Source: Phlebotomus papatasi
Lineage: Eukaryota; Arthropoda; Insecta; Diptera; Psychodidae
NCBI RefSeq assembly: GCF_024763615.1
Contig: NC_077222.1
Span: forward strand, 32,798,001-32,862,000
DNA: 64,000 bases
Direction of reading: 5' to 3'
Shown here: in pieces, positions 21,001 through 32,562 of the stretch
Layout of the letters: every line of letters starts with the position of its first letter
How positions within the stretch are numbered: position 1 is the first letter of the stretch
Translations under genes and position numbers: made by a program
Notes under the pieces: model-generated
Told to the model about the DNA's origin: nothing
Seen by the model: the letters and a program-made list of their open reading frames with translations, nothing else
The model's database searches: none

Positions 21001-24000
21001 TACAGTCGTCCCATTTTATCTTTGATTTAGTAGAAATCATATTAATACCATCAAATGCTAGAAACGATCTTGTTCCCCTTGCTCATAATAAGCATCAGCG
21101 GTAATGGTGCAGTGGGTGCAGTGGTCAAGATGAAAGAATCTGGGCAAATTGTCTTGAGTTCGATTCTGGCTTTGTGCCGCTTTATTTACTTTTTTAATTT
21201 GATTTTTTACAGTAATTGTATTTTATCTTTAATTTAGTTGAAATCATATTGCTAGCGTCAAAAGAATCTGCGCCAAGTGTCTCGGGTTCGATTCTAGCTT
21301 TATGCCATTTTTTTTCTTTTTCGTATCGCGATTTTTTACTACAGTGATAGTCCTTTATTTTTATTTTAGTTGTTTTTCCGGTAATGTAAAATATTTCTCG
21401 GAGCGTTAAAAAGAATGCTTAAATCATATTTTCATTCAATGTGAACTTTGCACTCTGTTTTTATAATTATTTCATTAAAATCTTCGATTCACAATACATG
21501 TGGATTTTTGTAAAGAAATTACTGAATTAAAAAGTGCACAATCACAACATCTACATCGACTAAATATTCATAAAGTTCCCGTGTTTGAGACTCATCAGTG
21601 ACCCTAATATTGTATCTGCTACTGTAGCTCTTTTATCTTTTCGAGCGGAAATTCAGAACACGATGCGAGTGACCTTCTATGGATGCGCACCAAAATCTCT
21701 CTAAGAAAAAAATATGCTTAAAAAAATTAATTAAATGAAATTGAAAAGGTCATATATTTTTTTTAATAAATTTACCTCATTGAATTTCGGTGAGGTGTAT
21801 ATCGTAGTGTGAAAAAAATAATATTTAAATTTATGGATGTACTTTGGGAAGTGTTGCAAGACTTTTTTTGATTGATGCAAATTCCTCAGTTTAAAACCAG
21901 ATAAATTTCATTATTGAGATTTATATAAAGTTATTTATGATGCATCACGAGGGACAAATCATCTTGAGGCTTTTAATGTTGAAATTTCCAGAGAAAATCG
22001 CATGTGGAAGTGTTTTCTTTGTCGTTGAATTTCAAGGAGGATCACAGAAATTTAGCTTTTTTTCTCTTCTGGATCTTATGATCTTATTGTGTGATACATG
22101 TTGAGGAAATCAAAATTCAGCAGCATGATTCACAATAATGCTGCAGACGAACCATTAAGATGTAGTTAATTGCTGTCTCCAGTGTTGATAAATTTAAAAA
22201 AATGAATAAAAAGAGTGTGATCTTTTCTTTGATGCAGGAACCCTCTTGGGGCTCATAAACTCCTTCATTCATGTGATAATGTACATGTACTACATGCTGG
22301 CGGCGATGGGGCCAGAGGTTCAGAAACATCTGTGGTGGAAGAAATACTTAACAACACTGCAAATTGTAAGTATCAATCTTGGAGATATTTTGTTTTATTC
22401 CTATTTTTTTTTTTGCAAAGACCAGTCCAAGGTGATCTAGGTCTAAACATTCCGCAGAATCCTCCATCCAGTCGTCCTCTTTTGCTTTTCTTTTATTTTT
22501 ATAGCAGAGTTAATGGTGCTTGAAATGTAGTTTTAAGATACTTTTGCGTGAATTTTACAATTTCATTGATAAATATCAAAACAACACAAAAAAAACTGAT
22601 TACTATCTCAACAATTCCGGCATTAACATTCAGTTTTATATTAAAAGTTGTATATTAAAAGCAAAAAAACGTTTACCCATTCGCTTGTTTTTATCGAACG
22701 CCAATAAAACGTCGCTTTTATCAACAACCCAGAATATGACGTCCCAGAATATGACGATTATGCAAATACTACTACACAGAAAAAAATATATTATAAAAAT
22801 GTTCGTAAATGTTTGTGAATTCCTATTGGGGAGTTACGAAATGCTCGTGAATCGTATAACCCACAAACAAGTTCGTAAAATTTTGTACTTTTTTCACAAA
22901 CATTGTTCGTAACATGATCATTTCACGAACATTTTTTTTACTTTTACAAACATTTTCTCGTATATATTCGTAAACAAACAAAAAATGTTCGTAACATTTT
23001 GTCCTTTGTTCGTAAATTTTTGCCAGACAAACAAAAACTTACGAACAAATGACAAAATTTTACGAACATTTTTTTGTGTGTTTACGACCATTTTTGCCGG
23101 ACAAACAAATACGAACAAATGACAAAATTTTACGAACATTTTTTCCAGACAAACAAAAACTTACGAGCAAATACGAACAAAAGACAAAATTTTACGAACA
23201 TTCTTTTTGTGTGTTTACGAACATTTACGAACAAATGTTTGTAAAAGTACAAAAAATGTTCGTCAAGTGATCATGTTACGAACAATGTTTGTGAAAAAAG
23301 TACAAAATTTTACGAACTTGTTTGTGGGTTATACGATTCACGAGCATTTCGTAAGTCCTCCATAGGATTTCACAAATATTGACGAACAATTTTACAAAAT
23401 ATTTTTTTCTGTGTAGTTTATTTTTATACTCAGATAATTTTTATGAGTATCCCTAGGAGATAATATCCTGATATCATTTTAAAAATCTAGAATTTTGAAA
23501 AAATATAATCAATAAAAGAAAAATATATTTATAGAGCTTTTAGGGTCTGTTGAAGCAGAAAAAACTTCTTTTGGCTTTTCATTGTTTATTACCATCATAC
23601 AGAAATTACAATGTAGAAGTTAGAGGTGTCTATGCCAGCGTCCACCGCCATCTTAGCATAGGTATTTGACCTCCAGAGCTAAACGACGACGTGGAAAAGC
23701 TAAAACAGAAATTATACGCCAAGAGAAATAATATTTAGGCTCATTAAAAAATTTAATTTTAACAATAAAAATGGGATGAACAGTTCTTGTCAAACAATTA
23801 ACCGAATGATCAATAAAAAAAAACAATATGATTTTAGTAACTTTAAATAATTTAAATAATTAAAAGAGAAAAGCAATATACATGTAAAAAATCAGATACG
23901 TAATAGATCCATAATGCAATTTTACAGAGCTATAATACAATTATATAAGTAATTAACAGAACAGAAGTTGGTAGAGTATTACATTTTAGTTAATAAAAAA

Positions 24001-27000
24001 AAATAAACAATTATAAATCGCTTTAATTAATGCTGAAAACGCTGAAAACGTCAAGATACTTTATAGTTTCTTCATTTTTCCTTTACAAAGAACGATTTAT
24101 TTATTTTTGGACCATATTTCCATATTTACAATTCATTTTTCCTAATCAATTTTATCAAATTACTGATATTTTTTCTGCAGTCGTAAAAATTATATTTTTG
24201 CAAAAAAAAACATTTTAAAATTGTTCAAGAGGACCTTTATGACAAGCAGAAAATACATTTCCAAGAATATTTCTTTTTCTTGCATTTACAATTTATGATT
24301 TTCGTTTTATTTAAATACTGCCAAATTTTCTTTTTATTTTGAATTTTTACCAAGATACTAAATCAATATTGGATTAATATTGAAATATGGATCACGTAAC
24401 AAGACTAAAAATTGATCACAATATTAGAATCATTCTAGACCAAGATTATTAATTTTTTTTGGATCGAAAATTACATTGAACAGTTGTTAGAGAAATGTGC
24501 CTAATTTCGGACAAATACACACCAAAATTACTTTGCACCCCTGCTTTTCGTAAGCTTAACTTTAATTCTAGAATTTTAGAATGATCTAAATATCACCCTT
24601 TAGTGCTAGAATTTAAGAAAAAACTTATGGAAAGCAAAGAGGGAGCAAAATCACCCGTATCCAGGATTGTTCAATTTTTTTATGTTATTTACTTTTTATG
24701 AGGAATGTTTGAATCTTGAAAAATAATTTATCGGCCTTGTTTTCTTTAAAATAAGTCTTAATACATTTTAAATTATTTAACAAAAATATTGATATTGTTT
24801 TGTATGCGATATCGGACACCAAGTTTATCGAAATGTTTCCTTTTCTTTTTCGATATTTTTTGAACGAAAAATATGATGGATTTTGGTATGCTTAATTTTG
24901 GATTTAAAGAACTAATAACTGATAAAACTGTTAACACAAATCTCTTAAAGGCCATCCTTAATAATCTTTACAATTTTATTTGAAAATCGAAATAAAATTA
25001 CTTGTACTTCACCTCAGCCAAGCAAGACTGATAGCAATACTAAGTATCGATGAAACAACAGTAATTTAAATTATATTTGATATTAGGAACAATAAATATT
25101 TAGAAAAAAATTACTCATTTAATAGTCGAAGATTATTCCATAATTTTAATAAATTTATTTGAAGTAACCTATGTTTCACTTAGGCAGTAAAAAAATTAAA
25201 CTGAGCAGTAAAATATTTAATTATGGTCAGTAAAAAACTTAAATCTTTAGAAAAATGGGTCTAATTTATATATTTAACATTTAAAATTGTTGCATATAGA
25301 ATGAAAAACCTTTTATTTTCCCTTTGCCAAAACTTGGACGATAATATCACTGTTTCAAATTTTTTTGTTACTGCTCAATTTAAACTTTTTACTGCTCATT
25401 TATACAATGCCTTTAAAATCTAACTTTTGGAACCAGCATGTAAGGTCATCTTGCAGTGACGTTACAAACAAACAATATTATGAAAAGTTTTGCATAATTT
25501 TAAAACCTTTTTATAACATCAAAATTGTGTATTTCGGTCCACTAAATAGAAGATCATTCTAGAATTTTTATTAAAAAAAAATATAAAACACAATCAAGAC
25601 ACGAAATCCTGTCATTTAAAGCATTTTAAAGAATGTAAAGAGATTCTTGTTCTATAGATTTTTAGGAAAACTTAATGCTTTCTATAGGTATTTTATATCA
25701 CAGAAGAGTTTAATAAAACGTCTTTTTTTATTTCGAAGCAGATTATAAGAATTCCAAAAAAATCTTCAGTTTCTTCTATACATAAGACAGGCTTTTTTTA
25801 TCAAAAAATATTTCAAAATTACCTTCTTGTCTATAACAGAATTAAGAGGAATAGAATTTATCATCTACTAAAATTATTCATAAAATTTATTTCCCTCAAA
25901 ATCGATTTTGCAAAAGGTATTATCCTAAATGATTCGTTCGTCATTTTCTAAAGATTGTAAAATCCTAAGAAAAAATCAAGCCTGCCAAAAAACTCACTCA
26001 AAAATAATATAAATACCCCTGACGCTAAAAAAAAGTCGTTTTTTTATTGTGCTACAATAACAGTTAAGCTCGTTAAAAATCTTGCGAATTATGGTCTTTC
26101 TCTAGAAGTCCTAAAAGAGACATAAACTCGTTGAAATATCAATTAATTCTAATGTTGTCGCGTAGAACGTTTCATCATTTGGAAATTCTACAAATATTTT
26201 CAAGAATACCCGGATGGTCTTGAATGAGTATTTTACGAGATTTTATCTCTACTGAATCCAGCAATATAATTTATGGCAACACATTAGGATGAATAATTCA
26301 TGAAGTAAACAAAATGGGTAAAATACGGTACATCCCTGATTATCTGTATGGGATTTTAGTGGGATTTCTTATTATTCATCCTTTAATTGTGGTTGCTCTA
26401 AAAATCTAAAATCTTCATCTGGGAGCATTTCAACTTGGAAATGCATTTTGCAAGTTCACCAAACTTGTTGCTCTTTTGACTCACCAGTTGCATTGTTAGG
26501 GGGGTTGGAGGAGGAGGAGTATCAAGAGTGGATGACTTTGGTGCAAAATAGTGTGTAAGAAGTGGAGGTAGTTGAATGACTTTTCTGGTTTACATTGTGA
26601 ATATGAGCCTGGGTCATGGTTACTTGATGTCATCAACAGAGAAACCGCACAAAAAATGCGTAAAAGAATAAATAAAAAGAATATTTAGAGTTTTTTTTCG
26701 AGATTTTTAATTTAAAACAGAGTTTAGGAAAAGCAGGATGGTGCGCAGGGTAAATGAAGATTAGCAATACCCAAGACAGAGGGATCGATCAGACAAAGAT
26801 GATCGATCGATGACGAAGTGATAATGGAAAATGCGCTTATAACAACAGGATGTCATAATATTGCACTCCTTATTACCATTATAATCTGTAAAATAAAATT
26901 TTACACCAAAAAGTTGCGTTTCAGACAAGGGGCAAAATTGTACCAATGCATCCTTTTCTTTAAAGGCTGTAAAAGACATATTAGTTCTGTTGGTAAAAAA

Positions 27001-30000
27001 AATCTTATAAGGCATATTTTGTAGTTTTATAAAAAGGCTCTCCAAGACGAAAAAATTTGAGGCGAAATTAGATCCTGAGATATTAATATTTTTTTTTAAA
27101 GAGAACCGTGAAACTGATACACTGGTAAAAATAAAAGGGTCAAATTGACCCTTTTCCAAAGGATGGATCATATTTGACTCTTTGAAAGGGTCACCAGGTA
27201 CCCTTCGAAAGGGTCACGGTTTTGACATCTATTTAATTCCGGAATAAACGAATAAAAAAACAATGAAAAAGTGATCTTTGGTGTTCGCTCAGATGAGAGA
27301 AATATGATATCAGTAATAAGTTTACAATAAAACATGATTATTCGTGATAAATGTGCATACTAAATTTCAAGAGATACAAAAGTGAACCTTTCAAAGGGTC
27401 AAATACAATCCATCCTTTTGAAAAGGGTCAATTTGACCCTTTCATTTTTACCAGTGTACAATTTTGCCTCACACTGTACATAAAAAAGCTCCATAGGGGA
27501 AAGTCGTCTGCCTTAAAACGAAAAATGGAGTTCCAAATTTAAGATTTTTTTCTGAAGAATCCACAAAATGGATTTTATTTTCTACTAGGGTAAATGTCCT
27601 AATTCAAAACCATTTCCAGACGTTTTAACTTTAACAGAAGATTCAATATATTAAGTTCATATTTTTTCTGAAGAGAATTACATAAATTTGTTCCTTGACT
27701 CTTCTAGAATGTGACTGTTTAGTGAAAATTCCTTAGATATAATTTGAAAACTTCTTACATACAAGAAATATACGCGAGCGTAAAATGCTTCTATTGGAAA
27801 CATATTAATCCAAATGGAGACAAGGGAAAGTTTCTAATTGGAGACAAACAGTGTAAGTGAAACCGCGACGAAAGGCTTCCAAAACCTTGTTGAGTTGCTC
27901 CTGAGTGCAGGATTTGTTCTTATTTCTGGTCTTTTCTCCTTTCCCATCTAAAACAATAAGAAAATCTCTCCAAAAAAAATCATATTTCTAGGGTTTCCTA
28001 TTAAAGCATTTGTAGACACTTCAGAAAAACCCTTTTTGTTCACGAAATAGGTAATTATTTCATTTGAAAACTTCACGTACCGTTAACAATAAAGATTAGC
28101 ACTTAATTTAACTAAAATTAGTCAGAAATATGACATAAATGTTAAACAAAACGAGTAAACAACAATCACCTTATTGTGTTTTTCATTGGAAAACATGGTC
28201 GATCGATGAAAAATTCGATGGTAAAAAGGTACACTTTTAATTTTTCTGAGAAATTAACAAATCAAAATTTGAGAATATGAATGGATTTTCGCTTTATTTG
28301 GAGCAAAATTAACTAAATAATGAAACTGTGGTATAGAAAATATATAAATATAATAATTTATTACTGTATTTATCATGAAAACAATGACGTTTCCATTTGA
28401 AGTAGCGAAAAATTTCCATTTGGAGCAGGTTTTGAATTAGCTTAATTTACCCTACACCAAAAAATTCTCTTGTTCATTCGGCGTATATGATTACCTCATT
28501 TAGCACTCGCAAGTCCTCAGTTTTTCCTTCTGAGGAAATTAAAAAAGTGATGTCGATTTGTATGAAGGCAGCTGGCATAGTCTGCCTTCAAACGCGAGGC
28601 AGCTACCTTTAAATGTTTTTTTTTCACTGAGAATATTGAATCAATAAAACTAAATGGGCTATAAATGATTAGATTGAAGCCTAACGCACTCACTAAAATC
28701 ATCACTGCAGTCAAAAGACATTAAACAATAACTTTTCTTCACATTTTTCTGAAGCACTGTTTTGCACATGAAAATTTGGAAGAAAAAGCCATTGAAGTTG
28801 AAAATTGTCAACTTGAAACATCCCGGCCGGAGCAAGATAGCAGGTTATAAGTATTTGTATGACGTTCGTCAGAGAAAAGTAGGAGTTCGATTTCACATGT
28901 TTCGATATATGGAAAGATAGAATTTAAAGGCACACGACATTAGCATTTAAAGGCTGCTGCAGGGTGATATTTGCAAATTTTTGCCACCCACAAAAATCGT
29001 GTTATCTGAACCAAAATGTATTAACAGAAATATTAAGCCTGATTAACCTTCTATGTGTCACAATGGAAGATTTATTTGTAAAATGATTTTTACTATGAAA
29101 AATCACATAATTTGTGGAACATCAAAATTACAGTTTAGAGCTCATTTTCATTTTTTTATCTAGCATCTAGGAAATAGGAGCTAGGCTCTCCATTTTTTGA
29201 TGATTTGTGAGGATGATGGATAGCTACCTAATAGTTAATAGAATTAAATTTATGCTTTTGAGAACAACGAAAAAATCGCAACATTTGAAGGCTGCTGCAT
29301 TTAAAGGCAGACGACTTTCCCCTACCTCTTAAATCATATTCGCAAAATTAAAAATAAGACGTCGAATAAACATTTTGAAGAAGATAAAAATAAATGAGAA
29401 GAAGGAAATAGCAGCAGGGTTATAAACTACATGTTCGACTATCTGGTGTGCGTTTCGGCTAATTAATGTAAGACTGTCTTTAGACTAGGTTTAGTTCAGT
29501 TCCTAGGTCTCAAAACCTTAAAAAGCAACCGATTTTATTGATTTTTCAAAATGGGTCACTTGCCCTTAATAATCCAATCCTAAATCAAAATTTTCCAAAA
29601 AATCTTGACTGATAAGATATTAGAGAAGTTGAGCCATATGGCTAAGTTTTAGGTCTGAAGCCCGTATAAGCCTAGATAAGGGCCCACCAAAATAATATTA
29701 AAAACTTATAAAGGTAAATTGGATTACTGAAAGAGCCACCAATTTTTCACTTAATGAGATTGAACAGTTCACGGCGACTTGATGCTCAATCTATGAAGAC
29801 TTATCAAAATTGCCTAAAAAATAAGAACCTCAAACCAACCTTTCAGCAACTTATTTACAAGAAGTTATTACAAGAAATATTTTTAAAGACCCAATAATGG
29901 ATATAATCGTAGTACGAAATATCTCGAAATAGGAGGAAGTGGTTTACCTTTAGTTTGGGGTACATTGAAATAAGGTTTTTTTCTCGTAGGGGAAAGTACG

Positions 30001-32562
30001 CTACCTTTGAACGATTCAAGCTTCGGATAATTCATTTTTTTTATGATCCTTAGGGTAGGTGTGCCAAATTTCGGCATAGTTGCATGCAAGCGCCAAAAAC
30101 TAAAGTTTGAAATGTAATATATTTAATAGAAACTGATATTTTTCATTCCTTCTACTTAAGGAGTGTTGCTTGGAACCTTGTAGACAGTTTATCGTCTTTA
30201 TTTACTTTAAAATCGTTCTTAATACATTTTAAAATGAAAAAAAAATGTAGACATAGCTTTGGTGCCCTATTTCGGCCACCTTCATTCTCATAGTTCCTTG
30301 CCCTTCGGGAATTCTTCAAATGTCTTTTTCACGTCATCTCGTTTGTCGAAGCTACATTTTTTGTTATTCTTTTGCATTGTATAATCTCTGAAGTATGAAA
30401 AACTAAAAATTCATGAAAATTCGAGGAACAAAAAAGGTGGCCGGAATTGCAAGCTGGCCGGAATTTGGCACACTTACCCTATGCTTTGTATTTCCTGATA
30501 GACATAAAATAAGCAAATATTCTATCATAGAAAAATTAAAGTGTCTCGAAAAGAACAAATGAATCAAATGAAACAATATTTGTTAGGGTAGACGGGGGTA
30601 TTATCGATCAGTTAAAGAAATGACCAACTTTAACAGACAAAAAATCATATATTCGTATTTTTGGAATGAAAACTTTTTATAGTCAATCTTGCAGATGTTC
30701 TCTACAAGATCGACCACTCACATTCGTGATATATTTATTTCGAAGTGGTTTAAAACACGAAAAACTTTTCGAAGTGCATTTGCATGTAGTATCGATCAGC
30801 TGATGGTATTATCGATCAATCGATGCTTGTAATATCGATCAAGGAAAAATGGGTTTTACACATACCATCAGGAAATGTGAATATTTATTCTATATTTTCC
30901 GATAAAATAAAAAAATAGTAGATGAATTGAATTCAAATACTTAGCTTTAATTTCTAAAGGGAACAATCAAAATAATTTAATACACCATCAAATTGTTTGG
31001 AATTTTCAACTTCCTGCACAACATTTGCACACTACTGTCGAGAAGTTGATCTTTGGTGATTGGATGACCCACATTAGCCCATGAAAGGACCCAAGCTTCC
31101 AGCGATTCCTCGTGTTCTCTTCAAAGGACTGCAGAAGCGCCGATACGTCTTTCTTTCGGACTGGTTCCCTTCAACTTCCCATACAGTGTTCCGTACGGCA
31201 CATTGTATATCCGAGCTGCCTCTCTAATGCTAAGTTTATTCCTGGCATCCTTAAGGGATTTTTCAATTTCATCATCCCGGTATTGAAGGCGTTTTTTTTT
31301 TTGGTGTTTTTGCCATATTTTTGCTGAAGAAAAAAGTGATCGATATTCCATACATAAAAATTTGAGATTATCGATCACAGAAAATCTCTTATTATGCTCA
31401 ACTAACAGTACATACTAACCTATGAAATCTTCACATGTAAGCTTCAATCCTTAATTGGTTTCCAATATCTATACCAATTGTATCGATAAGAAACGCACAA
31501 ACTGTTCAATTCACTGACAAAACTGACTGTATTTGCTTAAGACAAATGGCAGCAAAGTGAATTTTTGGAATGGCTGCTATTCTAATTTTGTAAACACATT
31601 TTTAAAAATAACTTTTCTTGTGCAAATATTACCGGAAAAATTGTGATATTTTTTTATTTGACATCGTGAAACATAAAATAATCAAACAATTATATAATAA
31701 TTAAAGTTCATTTAGAAAAATAATTTTTTTTATCCATCATTTGGAAGAGAAGTCGATATTACAAGCATCGCTTGATCGATATTAGGAACATTTTGGTAAT
31801 ACCAGCGTCTACCCTGTCTCCAGTTTAAAATTTCGTCTGAAAAACTGGTGGCAATTAGTACCCCGAAAGTGGCTATATCTACCCAGGCCGGAGTACATGT
31901 AGCTAATGTGCCATGCTTTTTTCATTACCCTCTCTAGAAAAAGTCAAGGATTTTAGACCGTTGAACTACACGGTTTTATACAGCCAATATCCTGATGCTA
32001 CTTATGAAACATTAAAACATTGGACAATTATAAATTTTTCACAAATAATGTGCAAAAAAAAGCTTCATTTGCTGGTTAAAAGTACCCCGTACTCCCCTAT
32101 CCTTCTTATTTCTTTAGCTGTTTAAAGATATTTATTGAAATTATTTTAAAAATATTTACTGATTAAGATAGAATTTTTGTCATTCCGCCATTGTGATGAA
32201 ACCTGTGATATTTCTTACAGATTCAATTCCTCATCGTTTTCTGCCACACTATCCAAGTTCAGTTCCAGCCAAACTGCAATTTCCCCAAAAGCATCGCTGC
32301 CCTGCTAACCATCAATGCTGGCCTCTTCACCTACATGTTCAGCTCCTTCTACATCAGAAACTACACAAAACGCCGCTCCAAGGATGCCCTGGACGCCAAA
32401 CGTCGGCAGCAGGAACTCAATCACAATGACGTGAGCAAATGCTCGCTTGAGTTGAATGGGAAGGCACAGCTTCAGGAAGATTTCTACCCTACACCAGCTT
32501 CACCCATCTACGAAACCCTCAAAAGAAATGGTCACATACCGGATGTCAAGAAGAAGGCCTAA
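18048..32562 (+). CDS. ELOVL very-long-chain fatty-acid elongase (C-terminal three exons)
   Basis: Three exons: 18048-18300 (phase-1 donor, GTAAGA), 22238-22365 (GTAAG donor) and 32221-32562 (stop TAA). Together they encode 240 residues in one continuous frame. The first visible exon carries 'LLDTVFFVLRKK' and the catalytic histidine box HLYHH (18231-18245). The second holds 'LINSFIHVIMYMYY', the third 'NFPKSIAALL' and 'YMFSSFYI'. These are diagnostic of the ELO/ELOVL family, multi-pass ER enzymes that condense malonyl-CoA with acyl-CoA as the first step of fatty-acid elongation. The C-terminus 'KKKA' fits an ER-retrieval signal. About 80-90 N-terminal residues expected of the family were not found upstream, so further 5' exons lie either outside the window or more than 10 kb away. 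The introns (3.9 and 9.9 kb) are full of MITEs and SINEs. Acceptor, donor and phase all agree at each junction. The exact paralogue cannot be named with certainty. Confidence 0.93.
18565..18785. mobile_element. Degenerate 'ttttgtcaaatcggcggt' MITE remnant
   Basis: Shares internal phrases with the bounded element at 34519-34765 ('aaaaagtttta.aaaatcggcggc', 'gttaaagtttgctaaaaggatg', 'cttttgacaaaatt'). Ends are worn and no target duplication is visible. It lies in the first visible ELOVL intron. Confidence 0.55.
19745..19925 (-). repeat. tRNA-derived SINE, reverse orientation
   Basis: The minus strand reads 'cccagtgacgcaataggcaa' (A-box-like), and further on 'gaattcgagtcccgcccgg' (B-box-like), followed by a tail containing 'aatgcactgcc'. 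The same B-box/tail combination appears at about 57125-57245. Confidence 0.6.
19876..20273. repeat. Foldback palindrome with SINE heads at both ends
   Basis: 19876-20070 and 20090-20273 are near-perfect reverse complements around a loop of about 18 bp (near 20073-20090). The inner arms contain 'ggatacttcgaaaactgaaa' and its complement. Both outer ends are the same tRNA-like head ('cagtggcgcaataggcaaga'); only the left one continues into the rest of the SINE. It lies in an ELOVL intron and would form a hairpin of almost 200 bp in pre-mRNA. Confidence 0.88.
20274..20794. other. Intron DNA, nothing recognised
   Basis: AT-rich ELOVL intron sequence without exons or bounded repeats. Confidence 0.35.
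20795..21345 (+). repeat. Three head-to-tail tRNA-derived SINE-like units
   Basis: B-box-like 'gggttcgattctggctttgtg' or close variants recur at about 20941, 21157 and 21285, each followed by a T-rich tail with 'ttgattttttaatacagt' and 'ttagttgaaatcatatt'. The unit spacing is about 130-215 bp. The A-box region is best kept in the second unit. A related single copy with a better A box is at 54311-54400. Confidence 0.75.
21346..22237. other. Intron DNA before ELOVL exon 22238-22365
   Basis: No exon or bounded repeat seen. The acceptor tract (TTTTCTTTGATGCAG) ends the interval. Confidence 0.4.
22775..23413. mobile_element. Palindromic MITE of 'ttcgtaaa/tttacgaac' repeats (639 bp)
   Basis: Termini 'cacagaaaaaaatat' and its reverse complement, flanked by TA (22773-22774, 23414-23415). 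The whole element is almost self-complementary. The inner arms repeat short phrases such as 'aaattttacgaacattttt' and 'gacaaacaaaaacttacga' several times. It lies in the ELOVL intron. A related copy, split by insertions, is at about 34895-36799. Confidence 0.88.
23414..27119. other. Large ELOVL intron, mostly unannotated AT-rich DNA
   Basis: About 3.7 kb without exons. The only bounded structure I see is the inverted repeat at 25183-25400. Stray phrases near 24500-24660 may be worn MITE ends. A G-rich tract lies near 26500. Confidence 0.4.
25183..25400. repeat. Inverted repeat with 'gcagtaaa' arms
   Basis: 'ggcagtaaaaaaattaaactgagcagtaaaa' in several short repeats at the left is mirrored by 'ttactgctcaatttaaacttttta' at the right. 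Probably a worn MITE; no target duplication established. Confidence 0.5.
27120..27456. mobile_element. MITE, 'cactggtaaaaat...gggtcaaattgaccc' family, copy 1
   Basis: Left end 'cactggtaaaaataaaaggg', right end its reverse complement ('...tttcatttttaccagtg'), flanked by TA (27118-27119, 27457-27458). The subterminal block is itself palindromic (gggtcaaattgaccc). Copy 2, more diverged, is at 44367-44614. Confidence 0.9.
27496..29322. mobile_element. TA-GGG MITE, 'gtctgcctt' family, interrupted copy
   Basis: Starts 'ggggaaagtcgtctgcctt' and ends with the reverse complement, flanked by TA (27494-27495, 29323-29324). Between 27588 and 28452 it carries another TA-flanked MITE. The uninterrupted paralogue 45669-46651 reads straight through that point, including the phrase 'caccaaaaaattctcttgtt'. 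Confidence 0.9.
27588..28452. mobile_element. TA-GGG MITE, 'taattcaaaac' family, nested copy
   Basis: Starts 'gggtaaatgtcctaattcaa' and ends 'ttgaattagcttaatttaccc', flanked by TA (27586-27587, 28453-28454). An inverted copy is at 42774-43631. On the minus strand near 27870-27960 it keeps a frame with 'CTQEQLNKVLEAFRRG', resembling the first helix of the pipsqueak/pogo helix-turn-helix. Confidence 0.9.
29325..30052. other. Intron DNA with one MITE end
   Basis: Nothing coding seen. At about 29994 'ggggaaagtacgctaccttt' is the left end of the family complete at 34406-34873; its right end was not located nearby. Confidence 0.45.
30053..30479. mobile_element. TA-GGG MITE, 'gtgccaaatttcggc' family, copy 1
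   Basis: Termini 'gggtaggtgtgccaaatttc' and its near-exact reverse complement, flanked by TA (30051-30052, 30480-30481). An inverted copy of almost the same length is at 62459-62881. Confidence 0.92.
30586..31814. mobile_element. Non-autonomous pogo-like element with a psq-type HTH fragment
   Basis: Left end 'gggtagacgggggtattatc', right end 'aataccagcgtctaccc' reversed, preceded by TA (followed by TG, so one target copy is mutated). Repeats of 'tattatcgatca' sit next to both ends. On the minus strand (31121-31378) a frame encodes 'IREAARIYNVPYGTLYGKLKG', the second and third helices of the pipsqueak/pogo DNA-binding helix-turn-helix. The frame ends soon after and no DDE catalytic domain is present. 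It lies in the ELOVL intron. Confidence 0.85.
31815..32220. other. Intron DNA before the last ELOVL exon
   Basis: AT-rich, no exon seen; ends with the acceptor TTTCTTACAG at 32220. Confidence 0.4.

Noticed and set aside
22918..23270. 73-codon frames on both strands
   Set aside because: Arise from the repetitive palindrome of the MITE 22775-23413.
26761..27171. 136-codon minus-strand frame
   Set aside because: It runs from a MITE terminus into AT-rich intron DNA, with no recognisable residues or splice context.
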